From: Aquimarina megaterium XH134
GTDB lineage: Bacteria > Bacteroidota > Bacteroidia > Flavobacteriales > Flavobacteriaceae
NCBI RefSeq assembly: GCF_000520975.1
Contig: NZ_JACB01000004.1
Span: 62,001 to 126,000, forward strand
Length of the DNA: 64,000 nucleotides
Direction of reading: 5' to 3'
The notes beneath the pieces were generated by a model that worked only from the letters and a program-made list of their open reading frames with translations, had not been told where the DNA came from and searched no databases. The translations under genes and the position numbers were made by a program. This document shows positions 24,745-34,410 of this stretch, piece after piece; position 1 is the stretch's first letter; each line of letters begins with the position of its first letter.

Positions 24745-26025
24745 TTATTTTTTAAACACAGGGAGTAACTTGGTAGAGACTTCACCAAATCCAATTCGAA
24801 CTCCGTCTTTTTCGCAATACCCTCTCATAATCACGGTATCATTATCATCAATAAATTTACGACTACCTCCTTCATTAAGTTGTAGCGGTTTTTCTCCACG
24901 CCAGCTTAATTCTAACATTGACCCATACGAATCTGGTGTTGGTCCAGATAATGTTCCGCTACCCATAAGATCTCCAGAATTAACGGGGCATCCATTTACT
25001 GTATGATGAGTAAGTTGTTGTGCCATTGTCCAGTACATATGCTTGAAATTACTTTTAGACACAACAGTTTCTACTGCTTTTTCTGGTTGAATGGCAACTT
25101 CTAGGTTTATATCGAAACTCTTTTTTCCTTTATATTGAAGGTAAGATAGTTGTTTTTTTAGTGGTTTAGGCCCGTCTGTTCTATAAGGTTCTAAAGCATC
25201 AAGAGTTACAATCCAAGGAGATATAGATGAAGCAAAGTTTTTACCTAAAAATGGACCTAGTGGAACATACTCCCACTTCTGAATATCTCTTGCACTCCAA
25301 TCATTAAATAATACCATTCCAAATATATAATCCTCTGCTTCTTCGATAGGAATTGGTTCTCCCAATTGATTGGCGTCGGTAGTGATAAAAGCCATTTCGA
25401 GCTCAAAATCAACTAGTCTAGAAGGACCAAAAATAGGTTCTTTAGCGCCATTGGTTAGTTTTTGACCTTGTGGGCGGTGTACAGGAATACCAGAAGGAAT
25501 AATCGAGCTACTACGACCGTGATATCCAACAGGCATATGTAGCCAATTAGGAAGTAAAGCATTCTCAGGGTCTCTAAACATTTTCCCTACGTTAGTCGCA
25601 TGCTCGATACTACTATAAAAATCAGTATAATCTCCGATACTAACAGGTAGTTGCATTTCGATTTCATCTAGAGAGAATAAAACCTCTTGTCTATGCTTTT
25701 CGTTATTTTTTAAGGAATTGTTTTCGGCATCAAAAATTTCAGCAATTCTATTACGAACTAATCTCCATGTTTTTTTTCCATCAGAAATAAAATCATTTAA
25801 AGAATCCTGTAAAAAAATATCATCTGTTAATGGGATTCCATCAAAATAACCGAGTTGATGAAGCGCTCCTAGGTCAATAGCAGTATCACCAATCCTGGTT
25901 CCTATAGTAATAATATCATCTCGGGTAAGAAATACACCAAAAGGAATATTCTGTATAGGAAAATCCGTATTAGGAAATGTTTCAATCCATGTCTTTCTAT
26001 CTGGATAATTTGCAGTTATGGGCAT
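24745..26025 (-). CDS. fahA: Fumarylacetoacetase
   Basis: This 426-residue enzyme of tyrosine and homogentisate breakdown splits fumarylacetoacetate into fumarate and acetoacetate. Typical segments are the N-terminal NIPFGVFLT, HVGKMF-like HATNVGKMFRD, MPVGYHGRSSS, the metal-binding DFELEMAF, VLFNDWSARDIQKWEYVPLGPFLGKNFASSISPW and the C-terminal GSGTLSGP. The length is normal. It stands alone with its own terminator; other homogentisate genes are not visible here. Confidence 0.96.
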   Translation of the reverse strand: MPITANYPDRKTWIETFPNTDFPIQNIPFGVFLTRDDIITIGTRIGDTAIDLGALHQLGYFDGIPLTDDIFLQDSLNDFISDGKKTWRLVRNRIAEIFDAENNSLKNNEKHRQEVLFSLDEIEMQLPVSIGDYTDFYSSIEHATNVGKMFRDPENALLPNWLHMPVGYHGRSSSIIPSGIPVHRPQGQKLTNGAKEPIFGPSRLVDFELEMAFITTDANQLGEPIPIEEAEDYIFGMVLFNDWSARDIQKWEYVPLGPFLGKNFASSISPWIVTLDALEPYRTDGPKPLKKQLSYLQYKGKKSFDINLEVAIQPEKAVETVVSKSNFKHMYWTMAQQLTHHTVNGCPVNSGDLMGSGTLSGPTPDSYGSMLELSWRGEKPLQLNEGGSRKFIDDNDTVIMRGYCEKDGVRIGFGEVSTKLLPVFKK

Positions 26026-26368
26026 TATTGTTCTTTTATATGTTGTTGGTAATTTTTATGATCAAATATATAATTTTCGAATGGTTAAAAGTTTTTAATT
26101 ATGTGAAAAATAATTAAAATAATGATAAGATATGTTATTAATAGTACAATACCAAGATGAGATTACTTATTTGTTGTGTTTTTTTGAAACCCAAAAATGT
26201 TTCACTTCGTAATATTTGATCAGTATTAATGCAAAATTATCAGTGATGTATGGCAGGAAACATGAATTCAGAAAAAGAACAAGATGTTCTTATTTATTAG
26301 GGACTATTTAGGTCGATTTAAGGAATGGATTTCCTATTTTTACGCCTTTACTAATAAATAATAAATTC
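26026..26368. other. Intergenic region between fahA and glyA (divergent)
   Basis: This 343 bp AT-rich spacer between divergent genes contains a short hairpin-forming repeat, AAGAACA-AGA-TGTTCTT (26275-26291), and a weak -7-like TATTTTTA sequence before glyA. I see no open frame with good sequence character, no tRNA and no recognised riboswitch. Confidence 0.4.
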
Positions 26369-27643
26369 ATGCAACGCGACGAACAAATTTTTGATTTAAT
26401 TCAGGACGAAAAAGAACGTCAAATCAACGGATTAGAACTTATTGCTTCAGAAAACTTTGTGAGTGAACAAGTGATGGAAGCTGCTGGATCTGTACTTACC
26501 AATAAATATGCCGAAGGATACCCTGGTAAACGCTATTACGGGGGATGTGCCGTAGTAGATGTTATAGAACAGATTGCTATTGATAGAGCTAAAGAATTGT
26601 TTGGCGCAGCATATGCTAATGTGCAACCTCATTCTGGTTCACAAGCTAATACAGCAGTATATCATGCATGTCTTAAACCAGGTGATAAAATATTAGGTTT
26701 TGATCTTTCTCATGGAGGACATTTGACTCATGGTTCTCCAGTTAACTTCTCAGGCAAATTATATACTCCTGTTTTTTACGGGGTAGAGAAGGAGACCGGA
26801 AGGTTAAATTATGATAAGATTCAGGAAATCGCTACAGCAGAAAAACCGCAATTGATTATTGCAGGAGCATCTGCTTATTCGCGAGAGATTGATTATAAAA
26901 GATTTAGAGAGATAGCAGATAGTGTAGGAGCAATTCTTTTTGCAGATATTGCTCATCCTGCAGGGTTAATTGCAAAAGGAATAATCTCTGATCCAGTGCC
27001 ACATTGCCATGTAGTGACTACAACAACTCATAAAACGCTACGAGGACCACGAGGAGGTCTTATTTTGATGGGAGAAGATTTTGAAAACCCTTTTGGGATA
27101 ACCTTAAAAAATGGTAAAAAACGAATGATGTCTTCATTATTTGATAGTGCCGTATTTCCTGGTAATCAAGGAGGCCCATTAGAGCATATTATTGCTGCAA
27201 AGGCAATCGCATTTGGAGAAGCATTAACAGATGAGTTTTTACATTATATCGTGCAGGTAAAGAAAAATGCAGCAGTTATGGCCGAAGCATTCGTAAAGAA
27301 AGGGTATGAAGTTATTTCTGGCGGTACCGATAATCATATGATGCTTATCGATTTACGAAATAAAGGAGTAACTGGTAAACAAGCAGAAGAAGCATTAGGT
27401 GTTGCAGAAATTACGGTGAATAAAAACATGGTGCCATTTGATGATAAATCCCCGTTTGTAACATCAGGAATTCGTATCGGTGTAGCAGCTGTTACCACTC
27501 GAGGATTGAGAGAAAATGATATGATAGCTATTGTCGAATTGATCGATCAGGTAATCCAAAATGTTGAAAGCGAAGAAAAACTACATACTATCGCAGATGA
27601 TGTAAATGCGATGATGGCAGATAAGCCTTTATTTGTAGGATAA
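26369..27643 (+). CDS. glyA: Serine hydroxymethyltransferase
   Basis: This 424-residue PLP enzyme interconverts serine and glycine with tetrahydrofolate, the main source of one-carbon units. It is recognised by [36 protein letters not shown], the PLP lysine in [15 protein letters not shown], the aspartate in FADIAHPAG, and [19 protein letters not shown]. Full length and start are clear. A strong terminator follows at 27751-27787, so it is a single-gene transcript. Confidence 0.97.
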   Translation: MQRDEQIFDLIQDEKERQINGLELIASENFVSEQVMEAAGSVLTNKYAEGYPGKRYYGGCAVVDVIEQIAIDRAKELFGAAYANVQPHSGSQANTAVYHACLKPGDKILGFDLSHGGHLTHGSPVNFSGKLYTPVFYGVEKETGRLNYDKIQEIATAEKPQLIIAGASAYSREIDYKRFREIADSVGAILFADIAHPAGLIAKGIISDPVPHCHVVTTTTHKTLRGPRGGLILMGEDFENPFGITLKNGKKRMMSSLFDSAVFPGNQGGPLEHIIAAKAIAFGEALTDEFLHYIVQVKKNAAVMAEAFVKKGYEVISGGTDNHMMLIDLRNKGVTGKQAEEALGVAEITVNKNMVPFDDKSPFVTSGIRIGVAAVTTRGLRENDMIAIVELIDQVIQNVESEEKLHTIADDVNAMMADKPLFVG

Positions 27644-27750
27644 TACTTTATTAAATTGGTTTTTAGATTTTTTTAGCTTACTTGTAAATGCAATTTTTTA
27701 CAACATCGAAAAAAGCGTAAGCCAGTTTGTTTTAAATATGAAATTAAAAG

Positions 27751-27787
27751 AAAGTGCACTGTCATGCTATATGACAGTGCACTTTTT
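27751..27787 (+). terminator. glyA terminator
   Basis: Perfect 15 bp arms (27751-27765 and 27771-27785) with a 5-base loop run into a T tract. This is a strong intrinsic terminator about 105 bp after glyA; its A-rich left side may also make it work on the other strand. Confidence 0.85.
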
Positions 27788-27828
27788 GATTATATTGTTA
27801 TCATAAAACTTTTACTTATAGAATTATC

Positions 27829-28569
27829 ATGTATATACGTCATGTCCAAATTTTATTTTGTGTACTACTTATGTTATCTGGCTGTAGTAAGTTAACGTCC
27901 AAACCATCTGAAGAAAGTGTAAAAAAAGAAAACTTAGAACAGGAGGTTGAACGTGTTGAAAAAAAGGAAGACACCTTAAATATTCGTGAAATCCCAAGTA
28001 TAGAAGGGCGTTATGATCTTGTAGATGGATATGCTTTTTTTCGAGATACAATACATAATCATTCTGTATACAAGGCTATATTGCTAATAGAAAAAATTTC
28101 GGATAAAGATTTTGGTTTTATTATAGTAAGAAAAGTACATGGGCTTACTCCCATTGGTGAACATGGGATTTTGTCATACAATAAGAATCGGTTTTGTATG
28201 AAAAATATAGATTATACAAACAAAGGAATATATTATACCGATGGTATGGATATAAAAATTAAGGATAGTTTATTACATACTATTAGGTATGTTTCAAATG
28301 CGACAGAATATGATATCTGGAAAAAGTCTGATCCAGAGTCAAATGTTTTTATTTCTCTTCGTAACACATTACAGAAAGAAAAAGAAGAGTACGCTAATTT
28401 TTACAGCATAATATCTAATGATCCCGAGTTAACAGGAAGAGATGAGTTTATTTATTATGAATCAGGAAAACGATATATCGACAATGATTCTATATTTCAA
28501 AAGAAATGGAAACATTATACTACTATCAATTCTTATGATCTTAAAACAGGTAACAATATTCAGGAATGA
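27829..28569 (+). CDS. Hypothetical lipoprotein
   Basis: This 246-residue lipoprotein has lipobox LSGC (C19) and a charged linker rich in K and E (about 22-50). The folded part starts ISPSIEG-like (IPSIEGRYDLVDGYAFF) and contains repeated strand-like stretches. No family motif is recognised. The end overlaps the convergent AhpD-like gene by 10 bp. Confidence 0.72.
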   Translation: MYIRHVQILFCVLLMLSGCSKLTSKPSEESVKKENLEQEVERVEKKEDTLNIREIPSIEGRYDLVDGYAFFRDTIHNHSVYKAILLIEKISDKDFGFIIVRKVHGLTPIGEHGILSYNKNRFCMKNIDYTNKGIYYTDGMDIKIKDSLLHTIRYVSNATEYDIWKKSDPESNVFISLRNTLQKEKEEYANFYSIISNDPELTGRDEFIYYESGKRYIDNDSIFQKKWKHYTTINSYDLKTGNNIQE

Positions 28570-29165
28570 CTCCAATTCTGGGCGTCATCACTATCATTGG
28601 GTGAAAGTCCAATAATATCTCCATCAGTATTAACTCCTAAACCTACTACTGTTCTATTTACATAATTAAAATAGCTTACTACCTGGTTGATTTCGAGAAT
28701 CTCTCCATCAGATAAATTTTGATCTCTAAGATTATGAATATCTGATTCGGTAATAGTATGATGTGATAACGTTAACTTCTTAGCATATTGAAGCCCTGCC
28801 AAATATTGATACTTAAAATGATTTTGCAATTCATCTTTGGATAAACAGGACAAAATTTCCTTAAACCTGGTATCATCATTCAATAGTCGTTTTAATCCAA
28901 CCGAGTGATGATCTACGCAATAGCTACATTGATTAAGACTACTTACATATACACCAAGAGTTTCTAAGTACCATTTTGGCAATGTATTATTAGAGTTGTG
29001 TAATACATTTTTATATAAACCCATATGACCTACCAGAGTATGTGGTCGTAAACTATGTATAGACAGTACATTATCTACATTGTTATCAGGGCCTTTAATA
29101 CGGTTATAGATTTTTTTTAATTGACCCGTTGCATCGGTATATGATATCTCTTTAATCCAACTCAT
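28560..29165 (-). CDS. AhpD-like peroxidase-related protein (carboxymuconolactone decarboxylase fold)
   Basis: This 201-residue all-helical protein matches the uncharacterised peroxidase-related branch of the CMD/AhpD family. The active-site motif CSYCVDHHSVGLKRLL (about 120-135) keeps the two cysteines and the histidine of AhpD-type hydroperoxide reductases. A redox role with an alkyl hydroperoxide is inferred. It ends the minus-strand run that begins with the GNAT gene and follows lspA by 2 bp. Confidence 0.82.
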   Translation of the reverse strand: MSWIKEISYTDATGQLKKIYNRIKGPDNNVDNVLSIHSLRPHTLVGHMGLYKNVLHNSNNTLPKWYLETLGVYVSSLNQCSYCVDHHSVGLKRLLNDDTRFKEILSCLSKDELQNHFKYQYLAGLQYAKKLTLSHHTITESDIHNLRDQNLSDGEILEINQVVSYFNYVNRTVVGLGVNTDGDIIGLSPNDSDDAQNWSHS

Positions 29166-29167
29166 TG

Positions 29168-29683
29168 TTATTGAATTTTTTCTTTAAAAATAGTTTCTTT
29201 TTTATTAAAAAAAGTAGTAATTAAAACTAAAATTGAACCTAAAAAAATTGAAACATCGGCAAGGTTAAATATTTCGGTTTTTATGATCCCTAAATCTAAA
29301 ATCAAAAAATCAGTTACCGATCCATATACAATACGATCAAAAAGATTTCCGATTCCGCCACCGATAATAAAAGCAAAACCTATGATTGTTTCTCTAGAAT
29401 AATTTGTCTTAATTAATATCTGTCTTAATAATAGTAATAACACCAGTATTGGAAGAATTTGTAATAAAAGTATTTTTAAGATCGGAGCCAAATCTGATCC
29501 CAGACTATAGGCAGCACCAGTATTTTCGACTTTAGTCAATACAAAACTATCCTTAAAAACTTCTATACGCTCATAAGGTTCGATCGTTTGCCGAACAACA
29601 TTTTTTGAAATCTGATCACAACTTATATTTAGTAAGACCAGAGAGAGAATGAGTATGATTCTTATTTTTCTTGTAATCTTCAT
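29168..29683 (-). CDS. lspA: Signal peptidase II (lipoprotein signal peptidase)
   Basis: This 171-residue, four-span membrane protease cuts lipoprotein signal peptides before the lipidated cysteine. Conserved features are DQISK (23-27), VENTGAAYSLG, the catalytic D116 (GNLFDRI) and D143 (FNLADV). The SCDQ near the N terminus is the family motif, not a lipobox. Flavobacteria usually carry a longer LspA as well, so this could be a second copy; the window cannot show it. Confidence 0.9.
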   Translation of the reverse strand: MKITRKIRIILILSLVLLNISCDQISKNVVRQTIEPYERIEVFKDSFVLTKVENTGAAYSLGSDLAPILKILLLQILPILVLLLLLRQILIKTNYSRETIIGFAFIIGGGIGNLFDRIVYGSVTDFLILDLGIIKTEIFNLADVSIFLGSILVLITTFFNKKETIFKEKIQ

Positions 29684-29735
29684 GTGTATAATTGCAGTAA
29701 GTGTTTTTCAAATGTAATAGAAACTTCAGACTATC

Positions 29736-30269
29736 TTAGTGTTTCCAGTATTTTTTATATTCAGAAATAGAAAAAGCGGCATCATAACTATCTTTATTAA
29801 TACTTTTATTTTCATCAGAATCATAATCGACCCATATTTTCCAGCTTTTATCTTCTATCTTTAATATAACATGAAACTGCCCATAGGAGTGTTTTGTTTG
29901 ATTACTGTCATCAATATAAGTAACTCTGTAAATTCCTCTATCAGAAACCAGGGAATCAGAGTAGATTCTTTCAAATAATCTAAAATCAATTAGAGCAGGT
30001 TTTTTGGAAGGAACACTCCATCGTTTTTCATAACCTTTTAAGTAAGCATTTGCTTTTTTAATTTCACCACCATTTCCCGAAATTCGAATCATTTCTTTGC
30101 TGTGTATAGAAGCAAATAAGTCATAATCTAAAGTTTCAAATGCTTTAGAGAAATTACCATACATGTCTGCATTAATTTTTTTGTGTACTGCATCTTCTTG
30201 AGCTATGGCTATTCGTGTAAAACATAGAAAAGTAATTAATACTATGGCTATAATTTTAAATTTTGACAT
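29736..30269 (-). CDS. Secreted NTF2-like (SnoaL/DUF4440-type) protein
   Basis: This 177-residue protein has a signal peptide (1-23, TRIAIAQ). The mature part has the NTF2-like layout: a helix with NADMYGNFSKAFETLDYDLFASIHSKEMIRIS and later strands containing YGQFHVILKIEDKSWKIWVDYDSD. The fold often binds small molecules or supports enzymes, but no catalytic residues can be assigned. It is 52 bp upstream of lspA and 16 bp downstream of the GNAT gene. Confidence 0.8.
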   Translation of the reverse strand: MSKFKIIAIVLITFLCFTRIAIAQEDAVHKKINADMYGNFSKAFETLDYDLFASIHSKEMIRISGNGGEIKKANAYLKGYEKRWSVPSKKPALIDFRLFERIYSDSLVSDRGIYRVTYIDDSNQTKHSYGQFHVILKIEDKSWKIWVDYDSDENKSINKDSYDAAFSISEYKKYWKH

Positions 30270-30285
30270 AATAATTGTTTTTTAA

Positions 30286-30828
30286 TTATTCTAGTATCCT
30301 TTTTCTTTCATACAACACACAGCATTTCAATCGTTCATTATCTAATAATTTGGGGTGTTCAAAGGTTTCGATTTGTTGCATCCCAATCTTTTTCATAATT
30401 AACTCTGATTTTATGTTAATTGCAGGTGCTACAGAGTAGATTTTATCTAATCCAATAGTATTAAAACCAAAATCTAAACAAGCTTTGGCACCTTCGGTAG
30501 CATATCCTTTGTTCCAGATGCTTTTTTTGAGTCGCCAACCGATATCTACAAAAGATCCTAGCTTTTCTAAATAAGTTTGTTCACATATACCTATAAACCC
30601 TATGCATTCGGCATTATCCAGCAGATCAACAGCAAAATAACAAAACCCTTTTTCTGCGTACATTTCCTGCATTCTTATAATAAATGCTTTAGTATCTTCT
30701 TTTGATGGCTTAAATGGAAAAAACTCCATCACATCATCATCAGTATTGATTTCGGCTAATGTTTCTAAATCATCGAGGGTCCAATTACGGAAACCTAATC
30801 GTTGAGAGGTAAAAATGTATGAATTCAT
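30286..30828 (-). CDS. GNAT family N-acetyltransferase (RimJ/RimL type)
   Basis: This 180-residue protein starts with the RimJ/RimL-like SQRLGFRNWTLDDLETLAEIN, then ECIGFIGI, DIGWRLKKSIWNKGYATEGAKACLDFGFNTIGLDKIYSVA and NIKSELIMKKIGMQ. The acetyl-CoA binding loop is the NKGYATEGA segment. It transfers an acetyl group to an amine; the target (ribosomal protein or small molecule) is unknown. It is the first gene of a minus-strand run with NTF2-like, lspA and AhpD-like genes. Confidence 0.88.
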   Translation of the reverse strand: MNSYIFTSQRLGFRNWTLDDLETLAEINTDDDVMEFFPFKPSKEDTKAFIIRMQEMYAEKGFCYFAVDLLDNAECIGFIGICEQTYLEKLGSFVDIGWRLKKSIWNKGYATEGAKACLDFGFNTIGLDKIYSVAPAINIKSELIMKKIGMQQIETFEHPKLLDNERLKCCVLYERKRILE

Positions 30829-30960
30829 TGTAATAAACTGAAAAATAGATTATAAGTTTTCGTTTTTATAAATGTATTCAAATGTAATGATTTGTTGCCT
30901 TTATTGTTTAAGTTTCGAGAATTCTTAGGATGAATCGAGTTTAATACGTAATGAAATAGA

Positions 30961-30999
30961 AAACTGCTCGTGTTTTAGAATAGCAAACACGAGCAGTTT
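30961..30999 (-). terminator. Terminator of the 31023 gene
   Basis: Perfect 15 bp arms at 30961-30975 and 30985-30999 with a 9-base loop, 23 bp beyond the stop codon of the haem lipoprotein gene. A short T-rich stretch follows on the minus strand. Confidence 0.75.
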
Positions 31000-31022
31000 T
31001 GGTTGGATTGAATATAGAAATT

Positions 31023-32462
31023 TTACCCTTTTTTCATAAACTGTTCGTTAAATTCTTTGATTTTCAATGTGTTAATTTCATCGTGTGTTTTTCCTGCTCC
31101 ATGTTGCAGATAAGCATTAAAAATATGACTTAAGTATAACGGTGATTTAGCTTTATCTTCGTTGAAATTCTCTGAGTTATGGCAAACAAAGCAATTGACT
31201 AGGTTATTTACATTAATATCATGTACATCACTCTGGAAAGTCTGTGTATAGGTTTCCATAGTAAGGTTAGAAAGATTTAAAGATCCTCTTGCAATAGATC
31301 CTTTTGTAGCATGAGATATATTACCTGCTAATTTTTGGATGGTATCTGCTTGTTTTTGTGGAGGTAGCCCATCGGTATCGATCCAAATTCCTCCGTTATA
31401 AAAATAGTTTTTCCATACATCTTTAAGCTTTGAAGCAACACAAGAATTGATGTTTTTTATATTATCATAGTTTTTCGGCTCTTTCTGGCTGGTTTCCATA
31501 AAACCGTTACCCTGCGTTCTGGGAACTCCAAATTCGAAAAGTGTAAAAGCTTTATTGGGTTCTTTGGGTTGATTGCCACTCCATGTAATTCCGTCTAGAG
31601 ATGAAGTATTTCCTTTACCATATAATAATTTTTCATCGGTAGAAGATACTATATTGGTACTCCAATCATAGTAGGGGGCCATATCATTATGTTCAAAAGT
31701 TGCCCATATAAATTCTGGATGATTTATGACAACCCCAACTACATGCATTCCTAATAAAGCAACATCACTTTTAACATATGCACCATTTTCATAGATAGCT
31801 GCTTTGGTTTGGTAATATGTCGAAAGCTTATCTGTTGGTATTGCACTGGTTTTTACCCACGAAACTTTTAATTCTAATGACCCTATAGGAAATGTTTCGG
31901 TATTATTATGAGGAATGGATCCATCCAGGATAGCAGTTTTAAAATGATCGGCAGCAACTTTTAAGGTGTCGTTAATATGAATAGAGTAGTAAACCGTATC
32001 AGATTTACTTATGCTCGAATTAAATTGAGAATTGGTTTTTAAGACTCCATCAGAACCGGCTTGTTCTATATCTTTAAGAACTAAAGATAATCCTGATTGA
32101 GGTTCTACGGGAATCATTAAATCACTAACCTGTATTAACTTATTTTCGAAAACGGTTTTTCCGTTTTCTGGTTTGGTTAACCACAAGAATTTTTGCCAGG
32201 ACCATTGCTGAAAAATACAATTTGTTGTACTAGTGGTATCAAATGGACTTCCTTTGCCTTCTTCTGGAGGAGGTGTTTGAGTATGAGGAAACCATGCAGG
32301 TTCGCAATTACAATCGTTACTTTTTTCCTGTACATTTTCATAAGCAACAGGTTGTTGATCTGTTTTTTCTTTTTTGTCTGTTTTACATGAAATAACAATA
32401 ACAAAGATTACAAGACAAGCCACTAGTGAAGAACTTGCAAGGTTGGCAAATTTAGTTTTCAT
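31023..32462 (-). CDS. Mono-haem-type lipoprotein (CxxCH), uncharacterised
   Basis: This 479-residue lipoprotein has lipobox VISC (C26). One c-type haem motif, CFVCH, lies close to the C terminus (424-428). The rest has no recognised electron-transfer domain; it contains conserved-looking tryptophan-rich segments (QQWSWQKFLWL, VSWVKTSAIP, WATFEHNDMAPYYDW). The start lipobox makes it membrane-anchored. A role in electron transfer or oxidation of an organic substrate is possible; the family is not recognised. Confidence 0.68.
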   Translation of the reverse strand: MKTKFANLASSSLVACLVIFVIVISCKTDKKEKTDQQPVAYENVQEKSNDCNCEPAWFPHTQTPPPEEGKGSPFDTTSTTNCIFQQWSWQKFLWLTKPENGKTVFENKLIQVSDLMIPVEPQSGLSLVLKDIEQAGSDGVLKTNSQFNSSISKSDTVYYSIHINDTLKVAADHFKTAILDGSIPHNNTETFPIGSLELKVSWVKTSAIPTDKLSTYYQTKAAIYENGAYVKSDVALLGMHVVGVVINHPEFIWATFEHNDMAPYYDWSTNIVSSTDEKLLYGKGNTSSLDGITWSGNQPKEPNKAFTLFEFGVPRTQGNGFMETSQKEPKNYDNIKNINSCVASKLKDVWKNYFYNGGIWIDTDGLPPQKQADTIQKLAGNISHATKGSIARGSLNLSNLTMETYTQTFQSDVHDINVNNLVNCFVCHNSENFNEDKAKSPLYLSHIFNAYLQHGAGKTHDEINTLKIKEFNEQFMKKG

Positions 32463-32602
32463 TTGTGTAAAGTGTTAGTTAGTAAATAGTTACTTTTTCA
32501 AATCTAACCTTTATCGTAATTGTTTCCTATAAGTAAAAATACGGTTTTTGCCCTCTTTCTATTTTAGATGTAGACATATGCTATGAAGAATGATATTATA
32601 AA

Positions 32603-34159
32603 TCAATTTTCTTCTTCAAAGGCTGTACTTTCATATGCACCTATATCGGGAGCAGTAGTACTGCGAAGAGTTCCTAAAATATCGGTTCCCGAGGTAGGAA
32701 TAGAAGCTTTACCATTAGCAGCAGAATTTTCACCAATACTGAGCATGTTTTCAAGCGGAGTTTTAAAATCAGGTTCTTCATTTAAAATAATATTTTCATA
32801 CAGAGCAGTATTGGTAAAATCGTATAAAGGATTTCCGGCAAACTGGTCACCAAAATCATTAAACCTAATTAAGCAGTTCTTGAAATTATAATTGAATGCT
32901 GTGCCATCAATTTTACTAAATATTAATTCTAGATCTTGATTTCCATAGATAATACAGTTTGTAAAATTTGCTTCAAGTAAATCTGCGACAACTACATCAG
33001 TTTCATTTACTCGTAAATTGTTATCAATCAATACTGTTGGGAGCTCTCTAAATCCAGTTCCGATACTAGAATAATTTGTAAACGTACAGTGGTTAAAATT
33101 ATAGGTGCCGCCTAGTGAACAGTTAAGAGATACTTGCCCGGCATTATTAATTACCAGGTTTTCCCCCAGTACATTACCTGTACGCGCCAGAAGTCCTACA
33201 TTAGAACTGTTATAGATCTGGGTATTTTTAATAGTAAGTGTCGGATCTGAGCCTCCGTCATTAGAGTCCATTAGTATTCCTACTGTTGCATTTTTTATGG
33301 TTGCATGATTTATAGAATGACCTGTGCTTCCTGCAGTAAGCCAGATAGTTCCCCATTGCCCCGGGATATCACTAAAACCAGGTTCTAAGCGATCACTTTC
33401 AAAAATTACTTCATTTTCAAGAAGCTCTGGATCTGTACTTAGTTCACCGTTTACGGTAAGAGTAGCACCGTTTGCAGCTATAATCCCAGAATTAGTATGA
33501 AAGTGTATTCTTGCACCTGCATCTATAGTAAGTGTTTTTCCGCTAGGTATAGCAGCATATCCATAAACGACATAAGGTTTTTCGTTGGTGAAGTTGAGTT
33601 GATCATCTTCCAGAAAGAAACCTTCAATTCTAATTTCATTATTTTCATTATCAAGACCGAGTAATAACGTTTCTGTCTCACCTGTCATGGCATCCCGAGA
33701 AGGAAACAAAAATACGGCATCTTTTATTAGAGTTACCAGATCAACATCCTGTTGATTTCCTCCTGTATCAAATAATACTCGATCTGTATATAAAAACTCT
33801 ACATCTGCTGTTTGATTAGTGATATCTGTTGTTGTTTCTACAAAAACAAAAATACTATCCTTGGCTAAGACCTGAATATTCTCAAAGGATTTTCCGGGGA
33901 TACCATCAACATTAAGCCTGTAATTAGAGTTTTCACCACGCTCCAGCGCAATTGCAGGAATGGTAAAATCATCGCTGGTACGATTATATACTTTAAAACT
34001 ATAGGTACTAGAGCCTATATTGGTAAAAACGGTATCTAGAAATAAGGTGTCTGTCGAGAAATTCAAATTTCCTGTACTTGGATTTGACTCAAAATCATTA
34101 CGGCAGGAGCTCCATAAAACTAGTACAGCAAGCAAAAAAAGAGTTGATAGATATCGCAT
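32603..34159 (-). CDS. Lipoprotein with right-handed beta-helix
   Basis: This 518-residue surface lipoprotein has lipobox WSSC (C19). After an N-terminal Ig-like section (DTVFTNIGSSTYSFKVYNRTSDDFTIPAI) comes a long beta-helix (about 185-430) with stacked repeats such as SGKTLTIDAGARIHFHTNSGIIAANGATLTVNG, INHATIKNATVGILMDSNDG and LTIKNTQIYNSSNVGLLART. The C terminus has DIGAYE, typical of secreted choice-of-anchor or polymorphic-outer-membrane families. Helix proteins of this type bind or cut polysaccharides; no catalytic residues can be named. Confidence 0.83.
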   Translation of the reverse strand: MRYLSTLFLLAVLVLWSSCRNDFESNPSTGNLNFSTDTLFLDTVFTNIGSSTYSFKVYNRTSDDFTIPAIALERGENSNYRLNVDGIPGKSFENIQVLAKDSIFVFVETTTDITNQTADVEFLYTDRVLFDTGGNQQDVDLVTLIKDAVFLFPSRDAMTGETETLLLGLDNENNEIRIEGFFLEDDQLNFTNEKPYVVYGYAAIPSGKTLTIDAGARIHFHTNSGIIAANGATLTVNGELSTDPELLENEVIFESDRLEPGFSDIPGQWGTIWLTAGSTGHSINHATIKNATVGILMDSNDGGSDPTLTIKNTQIYNSSNVGLLARTGNVLGENLVINNAGQVSLNCSLGGTYNFNHCTFTNYSSIGTGFRELPTVLIDNNLRVNETDVVVADLLEANFTNCIIYGNQDLELIFSKIDGTAFNYNFKNCLIRFNDFGDQFAGNPLYDFTNTALYENIILNEEPDFKTPLENMLSIGENSAANGKASIPTSGTDILGTLRSTTAPDIGAYESTAFEEEN

Positions 34160-34365
34160 AATTATATCAAAAGGTCATTAAGAGTAAATAAAGTATCGAA
34201 GCTGCAAATTAGCAAAGATTTTTGTTTTTTGATGGCTTCATGATCTCATTCTTTCATTAATTCATTCTTTACTATGAATTAAAGTATAACTTTTTGATTG
34301 CCCTAATATTGCTTTATAATGAAAATTTGACAAGATCAGTGCTTCTGTAAGAAGCAAAACATTTG

Positions 34366-34373
34366 TACATTTG
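34366..34373 (+). promoter_or_regulatory. -7 box candidate of lpd
   Basis: TACATTTG matches TAnnTTTG and lies 37 bp before the lpd ATG. No TTG sits at the usual spacing, so the promoter may need an activator. A small hairpin GCTTC-TGTAA-GAAGC lies just upstream. Confidence 0.35.
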
Positions 34374-34410
34374 TTGTTCATAATTAACACGCACAACATA
34401 ATAATCTATT

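Noticed and set aside
29168..29683. Lipoprotein signal in the LspA start
   Set aside because: The NISC is followed by DQISK, a conserved LspA motif, and the protein has four membrane spans.
32177..32404. Frames inside the mono-haem lipoprotein gene (both strands)
   Set aside because: Lysine-, leucine- and phenylalanine-rich translations are typical shadows of AT-rich coding DNA.
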